A DNA stretch of 64,000 nucleotides, taken from Teichococcus wenyumeiae (GTDB lineage: Bacteria > Pseudomonadota > Alphaproteobacteria > Acetobacterales > Acetobacteraceae). The DNA is taken from NCBI RefSeq assembly GCF_003696345.1, contig NZ_RFLX01000006.1:1-64000 (forward strand), in the 5' to 3' direction. The notes under the pieces were generated by a model. The model was not told the DNA's origin. It ran no database searches and was given only the letters and a program-made list of their open reading frames with translations. This document shows, one piece after another, positions 41,975 through 49,910 of the stretch. Each line of letters begins with the position of its first letter. The stretch's first letter is position 1. A program made the translations under genes and the position numbers.

Positions 41975-43438
41975 TCAGCCCTTGCGGCGGCGCTTTCCGG
42001 CCGGCGCGGCTTCGGCGGCAGGCTCGGCCGCCTGGGGCTCGCGGAACAGCCCTTCCACCGCCTTGGCGAAAAGGTCGGGCTCTTCCGGCTTGGCGGCGCG
42101 GGCGACGGGCTCAGGCACCGCGGCCCCGGCCTTGCGCTTGGGGCGCGGCTTGGTCTCGCCGGCGGGCTCGGGCTGCGACGGCGGCGCGCTGGCCTGCTCC
42201 ACCACCATCTTGGCGACGGACTTCGGGCGCGGGGCCGCATGGCCGCCGGCGGCATCCAGGGCCGTCGAGATATCCTCGATCAGGTCCGCCACATCCTCCA
42301 GGCCCACGGAAAGCCGCACCGAACCCTCGGTGATGCCCAGCCGTGCCCGCTCCTCCGGCGCCACCTTGCTGTGGGTGGTGGTGGCGGGATGGGTGATCAG
42401 GCTCTTGGCGTCGCCCAGGTTGTTGGAGATGTCGATGACCCGCAGCGCATCCAGGAAGCGGAAGGCGGCTTCCTTGCCGCCCTCGATGTCGAAGGTCACC
42501 AGCGTGCCGCCCGCGGCCATCTGCTGCTTCGCCAGGTCGTATTGCGGATGGCTGGCCAGGAAGGGGTAGCAGACGCGGGAAACCTCGGCGCGCTCCTCCA
42601 GCATCTGGGCGATGGCGGCGGCGGAGCGGCACATGGCCGGCACGCGCAGGTGCAGCGTCTCCATGCCCTTCAGGATGGTCCAGGCATTGAAGGCCGAGAT
42701 GGCCGGGCCAGTGTTGCGGGTGAAAGGCTGCAACACCTCCTCGATCCACTTCTTGCTGCCCAGCACGGCGCCGCCCAGCACGCGGCCCTGGCCGTCGAAA
42801 TGCTTGGTCAGGGAATAGACCACCACATCGGCGCCAAACTTCAGCGGGCGCTGCAGCAGCGGCGTGGCGAAGACATTGTCCACCACCACGATGGCGCCGG
42901 CCTCATGCGCCATGTCGCTGACGGCGCGCAGGTCGACCATCTCCAGCATCGGGTTGGAGGGGGTCTCCAGCAGCACCAGCTGGCAGGGACGCTTGAAGGC
43001 GGTGCGCCACTGCGCCAGGTCCGCGCCATCCACGAACTCGGTCTGGATGCCGTAGCGCGGCAGCAGGGTGGAGACGATCCAGTGGCAGGAGCCGAACAGC
43101 GCACGGGAGGCCACGACCCGGTCGCCGGCCTTCAGATGCGCCAGCATGGCGGCGGAAACGGCGGCCATGCCCGTGGCGGTGACGCGGCAGGCCTCGGCGC
43201 CTTCCAGCGCGGCCAGGCGCTGCTCCAGCATGGCGATGGTGGGGTTGCCGAAGCGCGAATACTGCCAGTGCTCGACCTCGCCGGTGAAGGTCTGCTCCGC
43301 CTGCTTGGCGCTGTCATAGACGAAGCCGGAGGTCAGGTAGAGGGCCTCCGAGGTCTCGTCCTGGTTGCTGCGCATGAGCCCACCGCGGACGAGCAGGGTG
43401 GCGGGGCGAAGCGGACGATCTGAAGCGGGCTTGGCCAT
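41975..43438 (-). CDS. metZ: O-succinylhomoserine sulfhydrylase with a long C-terminal tail
   Basis: 487 residues from ATG 43438. The PLP fold type I core has RFGNPTIAMLEQRLAALEGAEAC, the cofactor Lys in VYSLTKHFDGQGRVLGG, and TPSNPMLEMVDL. It makes homocysteine from O-succinylhomoserine and sulfide. The core ends near residue 397 (DISTALDAA); the remaining 90 residues are a Pro/Ala/Lys/Glu-rich, probably disordered tail ending KRRRKG, with a short DLFAKAVEGLFREP motif inside. That tail is absent from usual MetZ proteins of about 400 residues. A SAM-II riboswitch lies in the leader. Confidence 0.93.
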   Translation of the reverse strand: MAKPASDRPLRPATLLVRGGLMRSNQDETSEALYLTSGFVYDSAKQAEQTFTGEVEHWQYSRFGNPTIAMLEQRLAALEGAEACRVTATGMAAVSAAMLAHLKAGDRVVASRALFGSCHWIVSTLLPRYGIQTEFVDGADLAQWRTAFKRPCQLVLLETPSNPMLEMVDLRAVSDMAHEAGAIVVVDNVFATPLLQRPLKFGADVVVYSLTKHFDGQGRVLGGAVLGSKKWIEEVLQPFTRNTGPAISAFNAWTILKGMETLHLRVPAMCRSAAAIAQMLEERAEVSRVCYPFLASHPQYDLAKQQMAAGGTLVTFDIEGGKEAAFRFLDALRVIDISNNLGDAKSLITHPATTTHSKVAPEERARLGITEGSVRLSVGLEDVADLIEDISTALDAAGGHAAPRPKSVAKMVVEQASAPPSQPEPAGETKPRPKRKAGAAVPEPVARAAKPEEPDLFAKAVEGLFREPQAAEPAAEAAPAGKRRRKG

Positions 43439-43510
43439 CTGGCGGGCAACTCTCGGGCTATGCAACCCGGCCCGGTCGGGCGAGAACGCGCGCACGTGTC
43501 CCCGCCACGG

Positions 43511-43563
43511 CCGTTTAGCGCGGTTCTTTTAGCTCGCCGCAAGCTGGCCGGACAAATCGCGAG
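43511..43563 (-). ncRNA. SAM-II riboswitch in the metZ leader
   Basis: Read leftward, the leader shows CTCGC GATTTG, CAGCTTGC, GAGCTAAA and GCGCTAAACGG, the conserved string of SAM-II. P1 is CTCGC (43563-43559) with GCGAG (43537-43533). The pseudoknot helix P2 is TGCGG (43541-43537) with CCGCG (43523-43519). The two overlap by one base as expected for this compact H-type pseudoknot. It lies 72 bases before the metZ ATG. SAM binding should hide the ribosome binding site and repress metZ. SAM-II is known from alphaproteobacterial met genes. Confidence 0.85.
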
Positions 43564-43582
43564 CGCCCCGTCTTAAGGGGCG
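43564..43582. repeat. Hairpin next to the SAM-II element
   Basis: CGCCCC (43564-43569) and GGGGCG (43577-43582) form a 6-bp stem with a 7-base loop immediately 5' of the riboswitch in metZ direction. It may stabilise the leader start or be part of the promoter region. Confidence 0.4.
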
Positions 43583-43601
43583 GGCCGACCTTACGCCCGG
43601 C

Positions 43602-43630
43602 TTGCCGACCGCACAAGGGCAGGCTAAAGA
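43602..43630 (+). promoter_or_regulatory. Candidate sigma-70 promoter of tRNA-Gly
   Basis: TTGCCG (43602-43607) and TAAAGA (43625-43630) are spaced 17 bases apart, 10 bases upstream of the tRNA. Spacing and position fit a housekeeping promoter; the hexamers are only partly consensus. Confidence 0.45.
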
Positions 43631-43640
43631 GTGTTCCAAC

Positions 43641-43715
43641 GCGGGCGTAGTTCAGAGGTAGAACGTCAGCTTCCCAAGCTGAATGTCGTGGGTTCAATTC
43701 CCATCGCCCGCTCCA
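43641..43715 (+). tRNA. tRNA-Gly (anticodon CCC)
   Basis: Acceptor GCGGGCG (43641-43647) pairs with CGCCCGC (43705-43711), discriminator T and encoded CCA (43713-43715). The D arm is GTTCAGAGGTAGAAC, the anticodon arm TCAGC-TTCCCAA-GCTGA with anticodon CCC, and the T arm GTGGG-TTCAATT-CCCAT. It reads GGG glycine codons. All arms pair fully. Confidence 0.97.
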
Positions 43716-43728
43716 AGCTTCCTCGCGC

Positions 43729-43744
43729 GCCGCCTTCAGGCGGC
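43729..43744. terminator. Hairpin shared by tRNA-Gly and thiM
   Basis: GCCGCC-TTCA-GGCGGC, a 6-bp stem with a tetraloop, overlaps the thiM stop and lies 14 bases after the tRNA CCA end. Convergent genes, so it may end both. Confidence 0.55.
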
Positions 43745-44542
43745 TGAGACGCGGGCCTGCCGGGCCAGATCGGCATCCACCAGCGTATAAAGACCGTCCA
43801 GCAGCGCCACCTGAAAGCTGCCGGGCGCGGTCGCCTTGCGGGCCGCTTCCTCCGCCACCACGCCCAGCACCGCCAGCCCGGCCGTAGCCGCAGCCATGCC
43901 ATCCAGCCCCGCGCCCAGGAAGGCGCCGATCAGGGCCGTGGCGGTGCAGCCAGTGCCGGTGACCCGCGTCAGCATCGGGTGCCCGTTGGCGATGGCCAGC
44001 ATCGCCGCGCCGTCCGTCACGTAATCCGTGGCGCCGGTGACCGCGACCACGGCGCCGGATTGCCGGGCCAGGAACCGCGCGGCCTCCCGCGCCGCCTCGG
44101 GCCGGTGCGCGCTGTCCACGCCCTTGCCGCCTGCCGCCTCCCCGGCCAGTGCCAGGATCTCGGAGGCATTGCCCCGCACCACGCTCGGCCTACGCCCCAG
44201 CAGGCTGCGCGCGGTTTCCAGCCGGAAGGCCATGGCGCCAGCGGCTACGGGGTCCAGGATCCAGGGCACCCCGGCCGCGGCGGCGGCTGCCGTCGCCACA
44301 TGCATGGAGGCGCGTTGCGGGGCGGTCAGCGTGCCCAGGTTGACCACCAGCGCGGCGGCCTTGGGGGCGAATTCTCCTACCTCTTCCTCGGCCAGCACCA
44401 TGGCGGGAGAAGCGCCGATGGCCAGCAGCGCATTGGCGGTGACATTCGCCACCACCTGATTGGTGATGTTGTGCACCAGCGGCGCTGCCGCCCGCAGGCG
44501 CGACAGTGCGAGGGAAAGATCGGGTAGGGTCATCCTGGCCAT
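43736..44542 (-). CDS. thiM: Hydroxyethylthiazole kinase
   Basis: 268 residues. Ribokinase-like fold with the ThiM signatures PLVHNITNQVVANVTANALLAIGASP, LVVNLGTLT, GVPWILDPVAAGAM, RGNASEILAL, VVAVTGATDYVTDG and TRVTGTGCTATALIGAF (anion hole with the catalytic Cys, as in Bacillus ThiM). It phosphorylates the thiazole alcohol for thiamine salvage. No thiE or thiD beside it and no TPP riboswitch in its leader. Another ATG lies three codons in. Confidence 0.95.
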   Translation of the reverse strand: MARMTLPDLSLALSRLRAAAPLVHNITNQVVANVTANALLAIGASPAMVLAEEEVGEFAPKAAALVVNLGTLTAPQRASMHVATAAAAAAGVPWILDPVAAGAMAFRLETARSLLGRRPSVVRGNASEILALAGEAAGGKGVDSAHRPEAAREAARFLARQSGAVVAVTGATDYVTDGAAMLAIANGHPMLTRVTGTGCTATALIGAFLGAGLDGMAAATAGLAVLGVVAEEAARKATAPGSFQVALLDGLYTLVDADLARQARVSAA

Positions 44543-44670
44543 GCTCGCTGCTCGTCGGGCGGGGACATAGCGGCCCCCAGGCCCCGCGCCAAAGCAGCGC
44601 CGCCACAGGCTTGCCGTTCATGCGGAAGGCAAATAGAACTGGGGGCAAGCAGCAGCATGGCTTCTAAATC

Positions 44671-45552
44671 ATGCGTCATCCTGACCTTGAGATCGACCTC
44701 CTCCGCGCCTTTGTGGCAGTAGCGGAAGCCGGAAGCTTCACGGCGGCCGCCGAAGTGGTCGGCCGCTCGCAATCCGCCGTCAGCCAGAAGGTGCTGCGGC
44801 TGGAGGAGATCCTGCAGCGCCGGGTCTTCGAGCGCACCAGCCGTTCCCTGCACCTGACGCGGGAGGGGGAGCAGCTTCTGGTCGCCGCCCGCCGCATGCT
44901 GGAATTCAACGATGGCGTCATGCGCCAGATGCGCGAGCCGCTGCGGGCCGGCACGCTGCGCCTGGGGGTATCGGAAGACTTCATCCCCTCCGAACTGCCG
45001 AAGCTGCTGGCCCGCTTCAGTCGCCTGCACCCCAGCGTGCGGATCGACCTGATGACAGGCCTGAGCTGCGACCTGCTCACGGCCCATGAGGCAGGTCAGC
45101 TTGATGCCGTGATTGCCAAGAAGGACGGCACCGCCCAGCGCGGCCGGGTGGTGTGGCGGGAGCCGCTGGTCTGGATGGCGGCGGCGGATTACCAGCTCGA
45201 CTTCACCCGCCCGGCGCAGTTGGTGATGCTGCGGCCGCCCTGCACCTACCGGGAGATCATGATCGCGGCGCTGGATGCCGTCCGGCGGGAATGGGTGGCG
45301 ACCTGCACCGCCAGCAGCCTGCAGGGCGTCCAGGCGGCAGTGGCCGGCGGGTTGGGTGTCACGGTGCTCGGCCGGTCCTTCGTGCGGGAAGGGATGCAGG
45401 TGCTGCAGGCGCCGCAGCACTGGCCCGCCTTGCCCATGACCGAGATCATCGTGATCGGGGAGGATGGCGAGGCCGCCGACCTGGTGCGGCCTTTGGTTGG
45501 CTTCCTGACCGAAAGCCTTTCCAGCCGCCATGCTCGGGACTTGGCCGCCTGA
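44671..45552 (+). CDS. LysR-family regulator
   Basis: 293 residues. N-terminal HTH: DLEIDLLRAFVAVAEAGSF, then VVGRSQSAVSQKVLRLEEILQRRVFERTSRSL. The effector domain has TLRLGVSEDFIPSELPKLLARF and the C-terminal VAGGLGVTVLGRSFV. It is divergent from thiM (128 bases) and 163 bases upstream of the oxidoreductase gene on the same strand, which is the better candidate target. The effector is unknown. Confidence 0.9.
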   Translation: MRHPDLEIDLLRAFVAVAEAGSFTAAAEVVGRSQSAVSQKVLRLEEILQRRVFERTSRSLHLTREGEQLLVAARRMLEFNDGVMRQMREPLRAGTLRLGVSEDFIPSELPKLLARFSRLHPSVRIDLMTGLSCDLLTAHEAGQLDAVIAKKDGTAQRGRVVWREPLVWMAAADYQLDFTRPAQLVMLRPPCTYREIMIAALDAVRREWVATCTASSLQGVQAAVAGGLGVTVLGRSFVREGMQVLQAPQHWPALPMTEIIVIGEDGEAADLVRPLVGFLTESLSSRHARDLAA

Positions 45553-45715
45553 CGAGGCGCGAAGCTGCTATTGGCCGGCGCAAGGCTGATCCAGTGACGT
45601 TTCCGCTGGATGCCATCAGCACTATGCGTTTCACCGCTTCCCTCTGCTGCGGCAATCTGGTCGCAACGGCGCCGCCGGCGCCAGCAATCCAGGCACCCTG
45701 GGAAGAGATCACACC

Positions 45716-46729
45716 ATGAAGGCCATTGGCTTCCACCGCCCCCTGCCCATCACCGAAGCTGAATCCCTGATCGACCTCGAACTGCCCAAACCGGAACCCG
45801 GCGAACGGGACATCCTGGTGAAGGTCGAGGCGGTCTCCGTGAACCCGGTCGATGTAAAGCTCCGTGCCGGCACCACCCCGCCGCATGGCAGCCCCCGCAT
45901 CCTGGGCTTCGATGCCGCCGGTACGGTGGAGGCGGTGGGCAGCGCGGTGACGCAGTTCCGGCCGGGCGACACGGTCTTCTACGCCGGTGCCATCGACCGC
46001 CCCGGCACCAATGCCGAATTCCATGTGGTGGATGCCCGCATCGCCGGGCCGAAGCCGGCCTCGCTCTCCTTCGCCCAGGCGGCGGCGCTGCCCCTGACCT
46101 CGCTGACGGCCTGGGAACTGCTGTTCGACCGCCTCCGCGTCCCCTATGGCCGCATGGCGACGGATGACGCGCTGCTGATCATCAACGGTGCCGGCGGCGT
46201 CGGCTCCATCCTGACGCAGATGGCGCGGCGCCTTACGGGGCTGACTGTCATCGCCACGGCCTCGCGCCCCGAGACGGTGGAGTGGGCGCGGCAGATGGGC
46301 GCGCACCATGTCATCGACCACCGCAAGCCGCTGGATGAGGAACTGAAGGCGATCGGCATCCCGCAGGTGCGCTATGTCGCCGGCCTGACCGCCACGGACC
46401 GGCACCAGAAGGCCATTCTGGAGGCCCTGGCGCCCCAGGGGGCCCTGGCGATGATCGACGACCCCGAGAGCTTCGACATCGTGCCCTTCAAGCGCAAGAG
46501 CCTGGCGGTGCATTGGGAGTTGATGTTCACCCGCTCCCTCTTCAACACGCCCGACATCGCCGAGCAGGGCCGCATCCTGGCCGAGGTCGCCGCCCTGGTG
46601 GACCGTGGCGTGTTGCGTAGCACCTTCCGGGACGATGCCGGGCCGATCAATGCCGCCAACCTGAAGAAGGTCCATGCCATGCTGGAAGCCGGCAAGGGCA
46701 TCGGCAAGACGGTGCTCTCGGGCTTCTGA
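45716..46729 (+). CDS. Zinc-type alcohol dehydrogenase / quinone oxidoreductase-like protein
   Basis: 337 residues of the MDR superfamily. MKAIGFHRPLPITEAESLIDLELPKPEPGERDILVKVEAVSVNPVDVKLR is the standard opening; nucleotide binding is INGAGGVGSILTQMARRL (AxxGxxG type). No zinc-binding Cys cluster is seen, so it is of the zinc-free ZADH/quinone oxidoreductase branch, usually NADPH-dependent. It abuts the convergent HugZ-like gene: the two stops form TGATCA. Substrate unknown. Confidence 0.88.
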   Translation: MKAIGFHRPLPITEAESLIDLELPKPEPGERDILVKVEAVSVNPVDVKLRAGTTPPHGSPRILGFDAAGTVEAVGSAVTQFRPGDTVFYAGAIDRPGTNAEFHVVDARIAGPKPASLSFAQAAALPLTSLTAWELLFDRLRVPYGRMATDDALLIINGAGGVGSILTQMARRLTGLTVIATASRPETVEWARQMGAHHVIDHRKPLDEELKAIGIPQVRYVAGLTATDRHQKAILEALAPQGALAMIDDPESFDIVPFKRKSLAVHWELMFTRSLFNTPDIAEQGRILAEVAALVDRGVLRSTFRDDAGPINAANLKKVHAMLEAGKGIGKTVLSGF

Positions 46730-47497
46730 TCAGCCGGCCTCGCGCGCCTGCCGGGCCATGCGGGCCAGAAGGGCGCGCAGCGCCGCCGGGTCCCGCACCG
46801 GCTCGGGGAAGGGGATGCGCAGTGCCTGACCTTCCAGCAGCAGGTCCATCCCCTCCGGATCCAGGCCGCTCAGCCGCCAGGGGCCGGGGGCGGCGCCGGC
46901 AAGGCGGGTGGCATAGAGGCCGACCGCCTCGGCATGGTCGGCATTCATATGCGCCACGGCCTCCGGCTCGGCGGCCAGAAGGCTGTCGGCGCCAGTGAGG
47001 TCGGTCAGTAGCGCAGCTGGCGGCAGTTCCGGGGCGCGGCCGAAGCCCGCCACCAGATGCGCCGCTTGCACCCGCACCCGCCAGAAGCTGAAATCCGGAA
47101 AATCGACGTAAAGCGCCGCCTTCGGGTGGCGGGCCAGGAAGCGCCCGCGCAGATGCGGCGCCTCTGCCCGCTCCGCCATGCCGGAGAGCGTCAGGCGTGG
47201 ATGCGCCAGCGGGTCGCCCTTGCCGCCGCGCGCCAGCAGCAGCGACACCCGCCCATCCGCCGCCATATTGCGGCTGTGCAGCGCGAGGCGCGAGGCCAGC
47301 AGCAGCGGCGATCCATCAAAATCCGTGGCCATTGTCACCAGCGACACGAAAGGATGCCCGCCTGCCGGGTCCAGCGTGGCGAGGGAGGCGGTCAGGGCTT
47401 CCCGCAGCAGTGTGCGGGCCAGGGCAGGGTGGTCGCCCGCGCCCGGCTCGGGCAGGCTTTCGGCGCGTGGCGTGATGGCGGGGCCTTCGGTGCTCAT
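46730..47497 (-). CDS. HugZ-like pyridoxamine-5'-phosphate-oxidase-family protein with DUF2470
   Basis: 255 residues from ATG 47497 (AGGA upstream). The split-barrel flavin-binding domain covers residues 25-150 (ASLATLDPAGGHPFVSLVTMATDFDGSP, LALHSRNMAADGRVSLLLA), and the C-terminal DUF2470 domain has AEPEAVAHMNADHAEAVGLYA. This arrangement is found in heme-utilisation/HugZ family proteins; some degrade heme, others have no known role. The heme-ligating residues cannot be judged by eye. Confidence 0.85.
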   Translation of the reverse strand: MSTEGPAITPRAESLPEPGAGDHPALARTLLREALTASLATLDPAGGHPFVSLVTMATDFDGSPLLLASRLALHSRNMAADGRVSLLLARGGKGDPLAHPRLTLSGMAERAEAPHLRGRFLARHPKAALYVDFPDFSFWRVRVQAAHLVAGFGRAPELPPAALLTDLTGADSLLAAEPEAVAHMNADHAEAVGLYATRLAGAAPGPWRLSGLDPEGMDLLLEGQALRIPFPEPVRDPAALRALLARMARQAREAG

Positions 47498-47644
47498 GCC
47501 ACATCCTGCCATGGGCGCACGGGCGCCGCACTCATCAGTTTGGCTGATCAATGGGTCAATTAAACGCGTTGGACAGCGACGGCCGCGCCTCTAGTTTGGC
47601 AGCAAGGAGACAGGGCGCCGCCGCGCCTGTGGAGGAAGGAAACG

Positions 47645-47680
47645 ATGATGCCGCTGGCCGCGACGCGCCGTCGCGCCGGT
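47645..47680 (+). pseudogene. Possible orphan gene start with a strong ribosome binding site
   Basis: GGAGGAAGGAAACG precedes ATGATG and a dozen codons (MMPLAATRRRAGS) that look like the beginning of a twin-arginine signal peptide, as in Bug receptor genes. The frame then runs antisense into the LysR gene ending at 47681. This may be a deletion remnant of a receptor gene. Weak evidence: only start region and signal-like residues. Confidence 0.3.
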
Positions 47681-48631
47681 TCAGACCATATCCACCGGGC
47701 CGCTCCAGGGCATGGGCTCGGCCCTCGGCCGGCTGGCCGCGCCCGTGCTCAGAACGCCCGTGACGATGCGTTCCAGCTCCACCGCCAGCGAGGAAAGGGT
47801 ACTGCCCCGCCGGGTCAGGATGCCGACCTGCCGCACCAGCCCCGGCATGCCCTTGGCCACGCCCAGCGGCAGCACCTGCAAGGGGCCGCCGGCCAGCGCC
47901 TCCGCCGCCACGCGGGGCACGATGCCGATGCCCAGCCGCGCCTCCACCAGCCCGGCCACGGTCAGGATCTGCTGCGCCTGATAGCGGATGGAGAGGCTGA
48001 GGCCCTGGCTGCTGGCGGCATCCTCCACCGCCTCCCGCAGCCCGGCCATCATCACCAGCGGGTGGCGTGCCACCAGGCGCAGCCCGGCGCGCGGGCGGGC
48101 CGGCAGCAGGCCGGGCGGCGCCAGGGCGCAGATCGGGTCCTCCAGCAGGGGGCGGAACAGCACCGCGGCCCCGGCCGGCGGGGTGGGGCCCAGGCCGAAA
48201 TCCACGTCCTGCGCCCGCACGCAGTCCAGGATGCCGGCCATCGGCAATTCCCGCACCTCCACCTGCGCGCCGGGGAAGGCGGCCTGGAAGGCGCTCATGA
48301 CCGCGGGCAGGCGGCTGCCGGCCAGGCTTGGGGCGCAGGCCAGCGCCACCCGGCCCCGGTGCGTGGCGGCCAGTCCATCGGCCTGCCGCAGCCCGGTCAT
48401 CAGCTCCGACATGGCGCTGCGCACATGGGTCAGCAGCTTGGCGCCCTCGGCTGTCAGCCGCACCTGGCGCGTGGTGCGCTGGAACAGCCGCAGGCCGAGC
48501 TGGTCCTCCAACTGGCGGATCTGCATGGAGACAGCGGATTGCGTGCGCCCGATCTCCTCCGCCGCACGGCGGAAGCTGCTGTGCTCGGCCACTTCGATGA
48601 AGGCCTGCAGGAGCTTCAGATTGACGTTCAC
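47681..48631 (-). CDS. LysR-family regulator
   Basis: 316 residues from GTG 48631. HTH: NVNLKLLQAFIEVAEHSSFRRAAEEIGRTQSAVSMQIRQLEDQLG. The effector domain shows RVALACAPSLAGSRLPAVMSAFQ and VEARLGIGIVPRVAAEAL. It is divergent from the CoA transferase gene at 48689, 57 bases apart, so it most likely controls the following catabolic operon. The ribosome binding site is weak. Confidence 0.9.
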   Translation of the reverse strand: MNVNLKLLQAFIEVAEHSSFRRAAEEIGRTQSAVSMQIRQLEDQLGLRLFQRTTRQVRLTAEGAKLLTHVRSAMSELMTGLRQADGLAATHRGRVALACAPSLAGSRLPAVMSAFQAAFPGAQVEVRELPMAGILDCVRAQDVDFGLGPTPPAGAAVLFRPLLEDPICALAPPGLLPARPRAGLRLVARHPLVMMAGLREAVEDAASSQGLSLSIRYQAQQILTVAGLVEARLGIGIVPRVAAEALAGGPLQVLPLGVAKGMPGLVRQVGILTRRGSTLSSLAVELERIVTGVLSTGAASRPRAEPMPWSGPVDMV

Positions 48632-48688
48632 CCCCGGCTTATCGCCCGCGCCGCGCGGCGCCGCAACATCAGCTAAGGAAGCAGGATC

Positions 48689-49894
48689 ATGACGGAACAG
48701 GACCAGCCGCTCTCGGGCGTGCGCGTGCTGGATATCGCGACCTTCATCGCGGCACCCTTCTGCGGCACCATCATGGGCGACTTCGGCGCCGAGGTGATCA
48801 AGATCGAGCATCCGCGCGATGGCGACCCGATGCGCAAGTTCGGCACCCCCACCGAGGCCGGCGACACCCTGGCCTGGCTCAGCGAGGCCCGCAACAAGCG
48901 CTGCATGACGCTGGACCTGCGGGCGCCGGAGGGCGCGGAGCTGTTCAAGAAGCTGGTCGCGGAGTCCGATGTCGTGATCGAGAACTTCCGCCCCGGCACG
49001 CTGGAGAAATGGGGCCTGGGCTGGGACGTGCTGCACGCCATCAACCCGAAGATGGTGATGCTGCGGATCAGCGCCTATGGCCAGACCGGCCCGATGCGCG
49101 GCAAGCCCGGCTTTGCCCGCATCGCGCATGGCTTCGCGGGCCTGTCCTATCTGGCCGGTGAGCCTGGGCGGCCGCCGGTGGTGCCGGGCTCCACCTCGCT
49201 GGCCGATTACATGTCCGGCGTCTGGGGCGCGGTGGGCGTCATGATGGCGCTGCGGCAGGCCGAGAAGACCGGGCGCGGGCAGGTGGTGGATATCGGTCTT
49301 TACGAGTCCGTCTTCCGCCTGCTGGACGAGATCGCCCCCGCCTTCGCCCGTCACGGCCTGGTGCGGGAGCGCATGGGCGCCGACGTGCCGCAGGTGGTGC
49401 CGCATGGCCACTGGCAGACCCGGGATGGCCGCTGGATCGCGCTGGCCTGCACCAGCGAGAAGATTTTCGCCCGCCTCTGCGAGGTCATGGGCAAGCCCGA
49501 GCTGGCGGCGCCCGATGCCCTGGGCCCGACCAAGAACCGCCTGGCGCGGCGGGAGGAGACCAACCAGCTTGTGGCCGACTGGGTCGGCAGCCTGGACTTC
49601 GAGGAATTGATGCGCCTGACGGACGAGGCCGGCGTGCCCTGCGGCCCGATCAACAGCATCGCCGATATCTTCACCGACCCGCAGTTCGAGGCCCGTGGCA
49701 ACCTGCAGACGGTGCAGGACCCGCGCGTGGGTGAGATCGTGCTGCCGGCTGGCGTGCCGACGCTGTCGGAAACCCCGCCGGTGCTGCGCCATGCCGGCCG
49801 CGCCAAAAGCGCCGATACCGATGACATTCTGCGTGAGATTCTCGATATGTCGGCGCAGGACGTCGCCCGGCTGCGTGCCGGCGGCGTGATCTGA
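48689..49894 (+). CDS. Family III CoA transferase
   Basis: 401 residues. CaiB/BaiF marks: VRVLDIATFIAAPFCGTIMGDFGAEVIKIEHP, NKRCMTLDLRAPEG, VIENFRPGTLEKWGLGW and the catalytic Asp in STSLADYMSGVWGAV. It moves CoA from an acyl-CoA to a carboxylic acid. Sixteen bases before the large acyl-CoA dehydrogenase; both probably work on the same acid. Confidence 0.9.
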   Translation: MTEQDQPLSGVRVLDIATFIAAPFCGTIMGDFGAEVIKIEHPRDGDPMRKFGTPTEAGDTLAWLSEARNKRCMTLDLRAPEGAELFKKLVAESDVVIENFRPGTLEKWGLGWDVLHAINPKMVMLRISAYGQTGPMRGKPGFARIAHGFAGLSYLAGEPGRPPVVPGSTSLADYMSGVWGAVGVMMALRQAEKTGRGQVVDIGLYESVFRLLDEIAPAFARHGLVRERMGADVPQVVPHGHWQTRDGRWIALACTSEKIFARLCEVMGKPELAAPDALGPTKNRLARREETNQLVADWVGSLDFEELMRLTDEAGVPCGPINSIADIFTDPQFEARGNLQTVQDPRVGEIVLPAGVPTLSETPPVLRHAGRAKSADTDDILREILDMSAQDVARLRAGGVI

Positions 49895-49910
49895 ACCAGA
49901 GGAACCGCCC

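Noticed and set aside
44543-44670. TPP riboswitch before thiM
   Set aside because: The conserved CUGAGA-type core and the second pyrophosphate-binding stretch are not seen in the leader.
47534-47548. ATCAG-TTTGG-CTGAT as an FNR or heme-regulator site before the HugZ-like gene
   Set aside because: Spacing and half-sites do not fit the FNR consensus, and the dyad is short enough to be chance.
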